Shown here piece by piece: positions 48,761 through 59,423 of a stretch of 64,000 nt of DNA. Positions within the stretch are counted from its first letter, which is position 1. Each line of letters begins with the position of its first letter. The notes beneath the pieces were generated by a model. That model made no database searches and had not been told where the DNA came from. It was given only the letters and a program-made list of their open reading frames with translations. Origin of the DNA: Moringa oleifera (Eukaryota; Streptophyta; Magnoliopsida; Brassicales; Moringaceae); assembly GCA_021397835.1 (NCBI GenBank), contig JAJFZO010000579.1, positions 3,301,001 to 3,365,000 on the forward strand, in the 5' to 3' direction. The position numbers and the translations under genes are program-made.

Positions 48761-49016
48761 CTTTTTCACACTCATATAAGTGATTTCTCATTAAGAGTAG
48801 TTTGCTATAATTTTCAAAAAGGATAACTAAGTTACAAAGATCTCAATAGCTGCATTAAAAATATAATATCTTGTACTCATTTCTATGGTGAAATAATGTC
48901 ATTTGTGATATCTGTGAGGATAAGCTAAGCTTTTAATGATTTTTATAATTTGAAAAGCCAAGTAGGGTATAGCAAACTACTCTTAATGAGAAATCACTTA
49001 TATGAGTGTGAAAAAG
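48761..49016. mobile_element. Foldback/MITE-like element with perfect 49-bp inverted repeats
   Basis: The 49-bp arm 48761-48809 (starting CTTTTTCACACTCAT) and the arm 48968-49016 are exact inverse copies, separated by 158 bp. It lies inside the decayed Copia element. The inner part of the left arm and its flank (48706-48750) also occur once more upstream as a direct repeat of 48776-48820. No coding capacity exists. A target duplication is not obvious, so the exact limits and superfamily are uncertain. Confidence 0.75.
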
Positions 49017-49367
49017 GGCCGATTCTATGAGAATTAAAAGGTCAAATTCTCTAAAGCACTTATGAAACTAGGAGTTGTTTAGGGCCAAAATGAACATGAA
49101 TGTGAGAATTAATTAGGTTTAAGAAGAGACTGTGCGATTATTATTGTCTTATTTTATAACAACAGTTGAACAGTTCAAGACATCACGTTTACTGATTAGC
49201 CAAGCACTATTTCAAATTCTCTAAAGCACTATACTGACGTCACTATGTCACTGTAAAAGGTTCAAAGTTAAAAGCTACCTATTTGATGCAATTTTTTCTT
49301 GTTGTGCCCTCTCAAATGTTTGTCTTTATCATTTATATTTTACAAAATTTCTATTCATGTGGGGGAT

Positions 49368-49869
49368 TGTTGAAAAAAAAATTTAAAATTAAAAAAACTA
49401 GGTTTAAATAGAAAGGTGTATTGGTTCTTTTTGAATACATCTTTTCTCATTAGGATGCATATCTTTAGAAAGATACACTTCCTCAAAGGCCACCTTTGGA
49501 CACCTATAAAAAGCTCCCCTCATATCCATTTCTATCATCCAAAAATAAAAAACAACTAACTCATTTATTCTTTCTCTTTCTTTGAATTTGAAAGACAACA
49601 ATCATAAGTTGGTTCATTGCTCTTGTGAACTGAAATATAAAGAGATCGTTATATTTTGGGAGATATTCACCATTAATTTAATAGCAATAATTATGAAATG
49701 ATTTTGTCTTAAAAATATAAAGTTAAACTCTAACCTCGGTTTAACATAAGTACAAGTACAGTATTACTAGTATTATTGTAACTTACGTAAATTTAGTTTA
49801 ATTTATTATTTATTTGACTATATTGAAGTAAATTATCGGTTTGTTTATTATTGAAGATACAATAAACCA
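49368..49869 (+). repeat. Copia 3' LTR
   Basis: About 502 bp, starting TGTTGAAAA after the GTGGGGGAT purine tract and ending AATAAACCA. It aligns with the 5' LTR at 46153-46678. Confidence 0.85.
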
Positions 49870-50639
49870 CATATAGTGCTTAATTACTGCTGTGTTAATG
49901 AAGAAACCGGAACCGCAAAACAGAACAGCCAGGGCAGTAAAATGATCAACAAGTGATGAACAACTCTAATAAGCAGAAACCCTGTAAAGCCCAATTTTCA
50001 ATGAAGTTAGGAAGATGGTTCTTATGCTAAAATGGATGCAGAAAGAGGGGATGCAGATAGAAATCTGAAAAAGAGATGGAGCATACCATCATTGAAGAGT
50101 AAGGAAGATGAAAAGAATCATGCCATAGAAGAGTATTGACTTTGCCAGTGTGTATGAGAGAGAGAGAGAGAGAGGTTTTGTTGGTTGTCACTATACAAAG
50201 CTTCTCCTCAAATTTCCTCTTAGCTGCCAATCACCAGCTGATATTCAAACCTACCCTTCCCTCTGTAAAGAAGAAAGTTTGCAGAAAAAGCTGTGAGTTG
50301 TGACTGAGAAACCAAAGCAATTGGGCTCTTCTTTCTTCAAACATTGGATCAATGGACGTTTCATTTTTACATCTAGGATTTGAATCTAGACTTCACACAC
50401 GGAAAGTCCTACATGCAATTATCTATTAGAGAAAAATAAATCTTCCTCGTGAGTTTTACAAGATCTAAGACTATAAATGTTAGACACATCTAAAGCTTAT
50501 GAAAAAAAGCATCCATAAGTACATTACCACTAATCCATAATATAACTATGGATAGTCTTGCACTGAAGCAAGACATTTCACAAACATACAACTAAACGAC
50601 AATTACTGACATTAAAGCAAGATCCTGTGTCTTTTTATT
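49870..50639. other. Spacer and 3' flank of the S-receptor-like kinase gene
   Basis: There is a GA microsatellite at about 50156-50174 and no recognised gene. A 67-codon minus-strand frame (50027-50230) overlaps the GA run and looks like a chance frame. The part near 50560-50639 is the likely 3' UTR of the kinase gene. Confidence 0.5.
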
Positions 50640-53600
50640 TTATCTGGCTTCCATCACTGAAATGGTAACTTCATTTCTAGAAAAATTTTCCAGCTCGATC
50701 TCTCTTATTTCTGGTTCTTCATCAATGTAATAAAATGCTGGTTTTTTAGGCACCAGTGTGGTTTCATTTGTAAGCATGGAAACAACATCTGACATGTTGG
50801 GTCTGTCTGTTGCACAATCTTGCACACACAAGAGGCCTACATTTATGCATCTCAGGACTTCATTTGGGGAGCATGGTTCTTCCAATTTTGGGTCTAACAG
50901 CTCTAAACCTCTGCCTTCATTCCACAACTGCCATGCCTGAAATTAAGTAAATCAATAAAGGTTTCAATTTCACAAGCAAAATAATCTAATAAGACTTCGT
51001 ACTTGCGTTAAAGAATGTGATTTTATCAGATGACTCACATATCCTGCAAGGTTGAGGGGATGCTCAGGATGATAGCGACCATTGTTCTTTTTGCCACTAA
51101 TGATCTCTAACAGTAAGACTCCAAAACTATACACATCGATTTTTGTAGAAATAAAACCATCCCTGGCATACTCCGGAGGCATGTAGCCACTGCAAAATAA
51201 TGGGAGTCAAAATTTTCAACCGAGACAAACAATGATAATGCTTGATTGTGCAAGTTCAAATATACTCACCGGGTTCCAACAATTCTGCTTGTATTTGTTT
51301 CAGATTGGTTCAGATGAAGAGTTTTAGCCATGCCAAAATCAGATATTTTTGGGTTCATCTGATCGTCAAGCAATATATTGCTAGCTTTCAAGTCTCTGTG
51401 AATTATTTTTAATCTCGAGTATTTGTGGAGGTAAACAAGTCCTTGAGCAATTCCTTCGATGATGTGAAGACGATTCTTCCAGTTCAACGAGTTCCTTTTA
51501 TGAGAACCTATTTCACAATGAAATTAAGGTAATGCTAAACAGATCGAAAGACACAATCAATCCAGACACGGTAATATTGATAAAAATGGCTTACCAAAGA
51601 GGAAAAAATCCAAGCTTTTGTTGGGCAAGTACTCATAGATTAAAATCCTTTCTTCTAGTTGAACACAACACCCTAAGAGCCTCACAAGGTTTGTGTGTTG
51701 CAGCCTGGCAATGAGTACAGCTTCATTTTTGAATTCTATCAGTCCTTGCCCTGAGCTTTTTTTAAGTCTTTTTATTGCTATCTTTTGCCCGGTTGGTAAT
51801 TGTCCCTGAAATCAAACACATCAATCTTATGATCAGGTTTTGTTTATCCGTTCAATCTATACACAAATCTATCGTTCAATTTTTACCTTATAAACAGGGC
51901 CGAACCCTCCCTCTCCCAGCTTATTTTCAGCTGAGAAATTGTTTGAAGCAAAAGCAATAGTGTCGAAACTAAATAACTCCAACTCATGGCCTTGGGCGTT
52001 ATTCTCATCTTTTTCATGTTCTTTATTATCTTCACTGGATATGGTACCAACTGATACTTGGCCTCGAAGTTCACGTACGAACTTCCTCTCCTTTCTCTTT
52101 TCCCCTAATTCAAAATTAGAAGTAAAATTCAAATCAACTCTTGTATGTGGTTTAATTGTCCATCGATATATATGTTCATGTAAACCTTAAAATTTACCTT
52201 TTTCTTTGAGTTTCCTCCATAGTATACATGAGCAGTACAGCAGAACACCTGCTGGTAGTGCAAATTCTACCCAGTAGCTGAACATACGAAAACCCCAGAC
52301 CCAAAACCACCGCCAGGTCATCCACCACTTGTAATCTACAGTTTCATATAAATCATCAATGCATTACCGAGGTGGCCTATACTGAAGTGTAAAATGGGGT
52401 TATTTAATCAATTAACATATGTCAAAAATCGAAATGACTTTTATTTTTAAAGAGATTTACTTATCTTGTTTAATTTATGAAAGTAAAAAAAGAATGTTTA
52501 ATTCTAAATAATAGTTTTATGTTGATTTATAAAAACTTTTGAAGGCTTATAATTCAAGGTATTTAAAAATATATCACGTGTTGGAAAAGTTTTGAAATTT
52601 TCATTAATATATTTTTCAATTATCATTCTTTAAAAATTAAATTAAAATTATTCAGATAAACAAAAATCAATTCAAATTTCACCAAATTATAAAAATACTA
52701 AAATTTCAAATTAAATTCAAAAGCATGTTTTAAAGGCATATCATATATGCAAAAAAAAAAAAAAAAGATCCAAATGTGTTAGAAAATCCTAAAGCCTATA
52801 AGCTCAAGCCGTCCTAATTTTGACTATAAATTAAATGGAATTGACCTTTTATCGTATGTATCTGTCGTGCATCAGTTGTTTTTGATTCTTGAAATGTTGT
52901 CTGATTGGTCCAAATTTCACAGCCAGTACCATCTTTATTGGTGGAAGCATAAGCGATGCAGGAACAATTGAAGTAGCATTTGTTATAGCGTCTGATAATG
53001 TCATATTTTCACCTGTGCTGAACTTGAATCCAACTCCAGACATGAATCCATAATTAGAATCAAAATAACTATAACTATTCCTGCATATTGGACTTTCCTT
53101 GCGCACACACCCAAGAGGCATTTCCCTGTCACCGAGATAGGCACTACAACCAAATTGGAAAAACTCTGATCCATGATTTCTTGACTTGGATATTAGCCAC
53201 CCACCATAACCAATGGTCAAAAATGGAAATGGTGTAACATCTTCATTAACTGAGTATTGAAAGTAACTCTCATTCTCGTTCGAAATATAGCTGAAATTAT
53301 ATCGACCACCTTCAGGAGATAACTCTGGTGAAAAGTTGAATCTTCCATTCAACCAAGTTCCACTGGTCCAAAAGACGTCCCCCAGCCACCACATTATGAG
53401 TTGCTTTGTGCCATCGGTGTCCAGGCCAAGGCTGTAAGACCCTTCGGCAAGCGTGTCCTCGTCTCGCGAAGTTGTGAGAGACCACTTATGCCCAGTTCGC
53501 AAGTCAACTCCTAGTTTCATCCCTGGAAGAAGTGTTATCAGTTGGATAGTCAAAACTTTGCCACAAAACCCGACCTGTGGACCCATCTGCACGTATTTCT

Positions 53601-54067
53601 CGTAACACAAAATTTCCATTTTCTAACAGCGTAGCACTTGCGTTGCTGACTCCCCGAATAGATGTGATGGCAATAGGATCTCCTCCACTGTGTAGAATTT
53701 TCAAGTTGCAGTCATCAACATCAATTGTCAGAACTCCAGAATTGTCAGAGATCGGGGTGTTTCTGTTGGCAACCCACACCACCTTACCTTCTTCGCTATT
53801 GTAGAATGGATTCTCCTGCCACTTGCGTATATAATAGCTTATACCCAAGTAACGCTGTCTAAATTGTGAAGGATGGATGACAAATCCTAAGCTGAAGGGC
53901 CCGAAAGCTGAAACCAGATTCTGCCCATCTCTGAGCTGTTGGCCCTGTAGCAATGTGTCACTATCTGAACGAGATGACACCCATGGCAGAATGAAGCAGC
54001 AAATTACACTCACAAAGATTAGCGCTCTCCCTTTGGCACACATAGTTTTCCAGACAGAAGCCCACAA
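50640..54067 (-). pseudogene. G-type lectin S-receptor-like Ser/Thr kinase, two frameshifts
   Basis: Receptor-like kinase: signal peptide, B-type lectin domain (SDTLLQGQQLRDGQNLVSAF, VVWVANRNTPI), S-locus glycoprotein part, PAN/apple part, transmembrane helix (VEFALPAGVLLYCSCIL) and kinase. Seven exons are visible: 52846-54067, 52198-52335, 51887-52104, 51595-51805, 51270-51507, 51041-51189 and 50640-50936. The kinase has [32 protein letters not shown] and MPPEYA, so it looks active. Exon 1 has two faults. One extra base near 53540 breaks the frame after FDYPTDN, with LLPGMKLG continuing in another frame. One missing base near 53000 breaks the PAN segment, with NKCYFNCSCIAYAS lying in another frame. 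Real decay or assembly errors both fit. The other exons are clean. Confidence 0.85.
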
Positions 54068-54388
54068 TCTATGCGAGAGATTTTCTTGGTTTGAAGATCA
54101 TTTCAGAGGTGCAGAAATAATTATTAAACTACAACACGTAAGACGTCTTTGGACTCAGCGAAGACTCACATAATTCCACCATTGACCCTTCAAAAGCAAC
54201 TGGCGAAATTTCTTGGCAAGTGGAAAATATTATATTCGCCCTTGAAATCATGGCTGCTGCTACAAAAACATGTTCCCAGTTGCAAATTAAATAAGCTCGG
54301 AGCAGGCAGTCATGGACCCCTTTTATGAGGTAAAATCTGCTTGTAACAGGAAGATCTGTGAATTAATTGCACTGTTAACTAACATAAT
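54068..54388 (-). promoter_or_regulatory. Upstream region of the S-receptor-like kinase gene
   Basis: About 320 bp between the start codon and the left edge of the large duplication (54389). It should hold the 5' leader and core promoter. No element can be assigned with confidence. Confidence 0.35.
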
Positions 54389-55307
54389 TGTCTTAAATGG
54401 CAAATGGATTTAACTTGATTTTTTATATCTGGATACAATAGCAAACTATCACTTGTTTATGGAGAGACAGCTGTAGTAGGGTAAGGTAGTGTGAATAGAA
54501 GAGTCTGCCGGTGGGGAATTTTGTGATAGCTGACACCAAGCTTGACGCAACAATTTTTTTGTATATTGAATGCTTAGGGAGTTGTTATTGCTGACAAAGT
54601 TGTTCATCAACAATTAATTATTATTTCTTTCATAATGGTCCCTTAAACTTTTCATGTGCCTATTCAATAATTTAATTACAAACCCAGCTATGAAATGTGT
54701 ATTCAATTTAAAAATCTAATTGCTTTGTGGACATTCCAGGTAGGATGTTGGATTCAAATCCCAGTGGGTTGGACTGGAATTTGAGTTTGTGGTCCATGTT
54801 CTAATTACTGAGTAATTGGCTTCCCACCTTCTTGTCTCTGTTTTCATGGCGTCAAATTAAGCCATTTTTAGGTTTTCTCTTTTAGTGGACTCTTGAGCGA
54901 CAGCCTCTTCCACATGACTTTCACTTTGCTGTAGTTTTTTAGCAACATTTTTGTTCAAAGCACTTGCTTTTTCTTGTTTGAATTGCCATCTTTTTTTAGA
55001 TGTCAATATTTATTTAACAAGTTAATTATGGACAGTGGCCAAGTAAGCTTTTTTCTTTTGAAAAAATATTTTTGTCATTGACCTTTTAATTAATTAAATA
55101 GATTCCCAAAGTTTTATTAATTTTATAATTTTTTTCATACTATTTTAAAAGAAAACTACTACCAAAATCCACTTAAACAAGATAAAAACAAAAGAAGATT
55201 TCTAATTTATGATAATAGGGAGGATAAAAGGAAAATCATTATAAAGGTTTTTTTTTTTTTTTTTTGGGTTGTTGTTGGTCCAAATAAGAAAGTAAATACC
55301 CAAAAAG

Positions 55308-55848
55308 TGTCTTGATTTGATCTTGAAAAACTCATAATTTACTCGGTCCAGTTTGAACACATTTCTCAAAAAAATCATGTCAAATCATAAAATTAAAAGA
55401 TTAGGGTGAATATAAGAATGAATGGCTAAAGGCACATTACCAATGTCAGAATGCTAGAGTAAATGTAAAATCATCATACTTGAAAGTCGATAGCCCAAAG
55501 TGACAGAAAAATTAAGGAAACAATTTGCAAGGAATTTGGCATTTCACCATGAATACGAGACTGAGTCGTGTTCGCAACCCAAAGATAAGAATACCCTTCG
55601 AACAAGTATATCCGCACACCCATATATATATTTTGAAAACAACCTAACCATATTTTTCACCAGTAAAGACCTTATTCTCACAAAGAATTGACTTGATCGT
55701 CGAAGGGTATTCTAGTTGCCTAGAGACAACCCTTTAGCCATGTCTCTATTTTGGAGATTTCATATCAAAACATCTATATTTCAAACCCATTCAGAGATTC
55801 ACCTCCACATGTCAACATCAGGCTACTGGACATTTTTTGGTAATGTCA
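55308..55848 (+). repeat. Gypsy-type 5' LTR, copy 1
   Basis: It begins near TGTCTTGATTTGATCTTG and ends GGTAATGTCA. It aligns with 58649-59210 and with 60326-60910. It is closer to the copy 2 5' LTR than to its own 3' LTR over the stretch 55690-55830. The start is less sure, because the 3' LTR starts with an extra TGATAAGG-like lead. Confidence 0.75.
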
Positions 55849-55923
55849 TTTAACACCATCTGTGAGAATTTACAATGAAAAGTCATCACTGTTTATCGAT
55901 TATTACTAGTACTCTCGTCAAAC

Positions 55924-58060
55924 ATGCCTCCCAAGACACGATCATCCAGCCAAATGGCTGATAACTAAGACCTCAATTTCGCATCGATTACCCACTTGAC
56001 TACGCAAGTTAGTCAGCTTGTCTTACCACTAGTCATGACGTGAGTAACCACGATATCCTTTCCTTTACCAGCTATGGCTGCAGTCACCACAACATTACGT
56101 CCACTGCATGCTGCTGTAATGACAACAATTTTCCTATATTGAAATGTTTCATTAGGCTACCCTACCAACACCTATGCTGTCACCAGATGTTCACCTCCCT
56201 GCTATCTCAACATTTCCACCTATAGGTCCTTCTAACTTCAAAGCATTTCCTTAAACAGATACGTTGATGACCTTAAGCCAACACATGGCTCAAACGACCA
56301 ACAAACTGCATGTATTAATGCATCAGCAAGTGTCACAAGAAGGACAACATCACCTCCAACTGTCAGTCTATCAGCCCCCTGCTTAGATGCCATATGAAGC
56401 AATCATAACGCAGTGCAAAACTACTACGAAGTGAAAGATAAGGCCAAGAAGGAAGAGACTGTCAAACAAATGAAAGGGAAAAAAGTAGTGGATGAATGCT
56501 CTTATACATCTGGACACTTGAGAGAGGAAGAGATGGGCAAACTTAAAAAGCAAGTGCAATTTCTCATGAATGCCCAGATGCAGAGAAATGACCTTCATGA
56601 CATAGAATACTAGTAAGCGACACGACCGTTTGCAGCAAAGATTCTTATCGAACTTACGCCATCCAAATTCAAGCCGTTCCAAATAGACAATTTTGACAGT
56701 CTCACAAATTTGCGAGACCACATTGAACGGTTTGTGATAATGGCAAACCTTCAAGGGTTGTTGGACGCCATGACATGTAAAGCATTCCCAACCTTGTTGA
56801 TGAAGGCAACTAGATGATGGTATAACTACTTTCCCATCGACTCTATTAACTCGTTTAATTCCCTTAGATAACTGTTCCTAAGACGCTTCGCGAGCAACAT
56901 GATCAAGAAACAAGAAACAGCTAAACTGTTTTGAGTTAGACAATAACCAAGAGAACTGCTATTAGACTATATAAAGAGGTTCACTATAACCAGCTTAAAG
57001 GTGAATACCCTAGATCAGTTAGTAGTAGTCTCAGCAGCTAAGGTGGGGAATCCTAACAGGAACCTTCCATAATGAACTCAATAGAAAAATGCTAAAGAAC
57101 CTAGAAGAATTGCTCTTGAAAGCAAAAAAGTACATCAACGAAAAGGATGAAAATAGAAGAAAGGTTGAGATCTAGCAACATATACTAAATATTGCAAAAG
57201 CTAAGGTTGGAAAGACGAAGAATGCTCTTATTTCTCCTAGGGAAGACAGAGAAGGGAGAAAGAAGAAAGGGATAAAAAATGACCTCGAACAATGAATGTT
57301 GTAAGTTTTTCTGATGTAGACGTGGAGGGGGTTATCACCCTGCACTAGGATCCATTATTGGTCCCCATAAGAAAGACTAACAAAAATCTAAATTGCATTT
57401 TAGTTGACAATGAAAGTTCAACAGATATTCTATATTACTAAGCCTTCAAAAGGATGGGATTGAGTAAGAAAGTTTGAGACCCTTCCACACTCCATTAACA
57501 ACCTTCGGAGGGTCAGATGTACCAGTAGAAGGACTAATCACTCTACCAATCACTGGTGGAATGGCACCGACCTAAAAAACTATAATGATTAATTTTCTGG
57601 TGGTAAAGACACCATCCAAACATAATGCCATAATTGGACGATTGTATTTGAATGCCTTGTAAGCTATTACATCCTCATATCTCTTAGAAATGAAATTCCC
57701 CCACTCTAGGATAGTGATAGTGAAAGGAGACCAGCAGACCACACGTCAATGTTACTTGACTTTTTTAAAAGGCAAGCCTCAACTGACGTGTCAAATCACT
57801 TTGGACCACCGAGATAAAAAGTTCGTAACTCAAGTTGAGACTATGAAGCAACTCGAAAAGGTTCTGATTGGAGAAAAATCTAACCAAATAACCAAGATCG
57901 ACACAAAGCTCAAAAGGAAAAAAATGAGATCACCTAGAAAATTTTTTAAAAGCTAATGTTGATGGTTTTGCATGGATAGCTGTAGACATGCCAAGGATCG
58001 ACCACAATGTAACTATCCGTAACTTGAGTGTTAACCCTACTGTTAAAACTATTTGATAAA
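55924..58060 (+). pseudogene. gag-protease relic, copy 1
   Basis: Pieces include a coiled N-part (VKDKAKKEETVKQMKGKKVV near 56430) and a retrotransposon gag body (FVIMANLQGLLDAMTCKAFP near 56730). A protease piece, VDNESSTDILYY, lies near 57410. Further on come a VKGDQQTTRQCYLTFLKGKP stretch near 57730 and a PQCNYP-type linker. In-frame stops after MADN, before WYN, after NSLR and before VRQ recur at the same positions in copy 2. Confidence 0.8.
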
Positions 58061-58648
58061 AGAATAGAACTTTATCGAGAGAAATTTGAAAAGACGAGCA
58101 AGATGCTAGAAAAAACTCAAATTTCTAAAAACCACCTATCAATCAAGGGCCATTTCATGCAACATAGAAGAAAATAATGATGATAGTCTTGGGAATAGGG
58201 AAAAAGGGGAGATGAGGCTCCCACTACAGAGCTCGAAATGTTGTGGACAACATCGGATTCTGCATTGCGAATCCCCCAAGAGGTCTGCATTGTGGATTGC
58301 ATCGGAGGCTATAGACTCTAAAGGGTGTTAGCACTGTGGACTCTAATGCAGTTCGCATCTACAAGGTCTGCACTTGTAGACAACGATAGATTTTATACTT
58401 GCAAACAAAATGTACTGGCTTGTGAACACCTTAGAGTCTGCATCGTGGACTCCTGTGTGGTCCACGTGTTGGGCAACTGATGCCTGCTTCATGAGCTACT
58501 CGGTCTACTAGACAAATCATCTTGAAATTTGCTTTTTTAATATGCAATGATAGATAGACAAGAATGATCAAAAAGTCATGGCAGTGCACTCCTAAAGGTT
58601 AGAACAATGCCAAAACTGATTCTTTTAGCCTCACAAGTGGGGGACTTC

Positions 58649-59210
58649 TGATAAGGACAAATTTGATTCGGTCTTGAAAAACTCATGTTTCACCTAGTCC
58701 AATTTAAGCACGTTCCTCTAAGAAGCCATGCTGAGCCATAAAGTTAAAGGATCAAAGTGAACATCAAAAGGAATGGCAAAAAGCACACTGTGAGTATAAG
58801 AATGCTAGTAATAGAGTCAACGTAAAGTTATCACACCTGAAGGTTGATAGCCCAAAGAGATAGGAAAAGTGAAGAAACAACTCGCAGGAAATTTGGCATT
58901 TCACCTGTCAACATAAGGTCGAGTCTTGTTCACGACCCGAAAAAATGAATATATTTTGAACAAGTTTATTAGCACACCCACATGTATATTCTAGGAATGA
59001 CCTAACCATATTTTTCACTAGTAAAAACCACTATTTCCATAGAGAACTAACTTGGTTATCAGATGGTATTCTGGTCACCTAATGACACCCTTTTGATTGC
59101 ATCTTTATTTTGCAAGTTCCATACCAAAACGCCTATATTTCAAATTCATTCAGGGATTTCACCTCCACATGTTAACATCAGCCTACTGGACATTTTTTTT
59201 TGTAACATCA
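58649..59210 (+). repeat. Gypsy-type 3' LTR, copy 1
   Basis: It begins TGATAAGGACAAATTTG after a GTGGGGGACTTC purine tract and ends TGTAACATCA. It continues directly into a copy of the dispersed repeat (59213-59423). Confidence 0.75.
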
Positions 59211-59423
59211 GAATGATATTTTTAATTTTTATTTTATTACAAAAATAACTATTATTGTTGTGAAAAACCAATAATTGAGATTGATTGGTTCTAAGCCAAA
59301 TTTAAATATGATATATATAAGAAAAAGGAATGCCAAATGTTTGTTTAACAATACTTTAGGATGTCAATATTTATTAACAAGTTCATTATGGACAATGGTG
59401 AAGTAAATGTTTTTTTTTTTTTT

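Larger units (their letters stand above)
46153..49869 (+). mobile_element. Decayed Ty1/Copia LTR retrotransposon lacking reverse transcriptase
   Basis: Two direct LTRs (46153-46678 and 49368-49869), starting TGTTG and ending CA, flank a decayed interior. A purine-rich tract, GTGGGGGAT, directly precedes the right LTR, as expected for Copia. The interior runs gag (from 46767), degenerate zinc knuckle, protease, GAG-pre-integrase and the start of integrase, then stops near 48700. Reverse transcriptase and RNase H are missing. Right after that point sits a small foldback element. Many stops and frameshifts are present. The two LTRs differ at many positions, so the insertion is old. No 5-bp target duplication was evident. 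Confidence 0.88.
55308..59210 (+). mobile_element. Decayed Ty3/gypsy-type LTR element with gag and protease only, copy 1
   Basis: The 5' LTR is about 55308-55848 and the 3' LTR about 58649-59210. Directly after the 5' LTR comes TTTAACACCATCTGTGAGAA, close to the TTTGGCGCCGTCTGTGGGAA junction of many plant gypsy elements. A purine tract (AGTGGGGGACT) precedes the 3' LTR. The interior has gag (start about 55924, MPPKTRSSSQMADN then stop) and protease (VDNESSTDILYY near 57410). It also has the linker that normally leads into reverse transcriptase (about 57700-58050), but no reverse transcriptase, RNase H or integrase. Many stops are present. The pattern fits the TR-GAG kind of non-autonomous element, or a simple internal deletion. 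Confidence 0.8.
54389..59423 (+). repeat. Large direct duplication, unit 1
   Basis: This unit aligns in the same order with 59424 to the window end. The shared sequence begins at GTCTTAAATGGCAAATGG (54389 and 59424) and runs through about 900 bp of non-LTR sequence into a gag/protease-only LTR element. The offset is about 5035 bp near 54501, 5018 near 55307, 5074 near 56401 and 5593 near 57411. The last jump is because unit 1 lacks about 520 bp near 57270 that unit 2 keeps (about 62350-62880). Confidence 0.9.

Noticed and set aside
50027..50230. 67-codon minus-strand frame before the S-receptor-like kinase 3' end
   Set aside because: It includes a GA microsatellite and shows no recognisable domain; treated as chance.
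54710..54800. tRNA-like B-box (GGATTCAAATCCCAGTGGG)
   Set aside because: No matching A-box or cloverleaf could be found upstream, and the duplicated copy near 59790 shows the same, so a tRNA gene or a clear SINE is not supported.
57690..57956. 88-codon open frame as a separate small gene
   Set aside because: It is the decayed linker segment between protease and the missing reverse transcriptase of the LTR element, and the same stretch recurs in copy 2.
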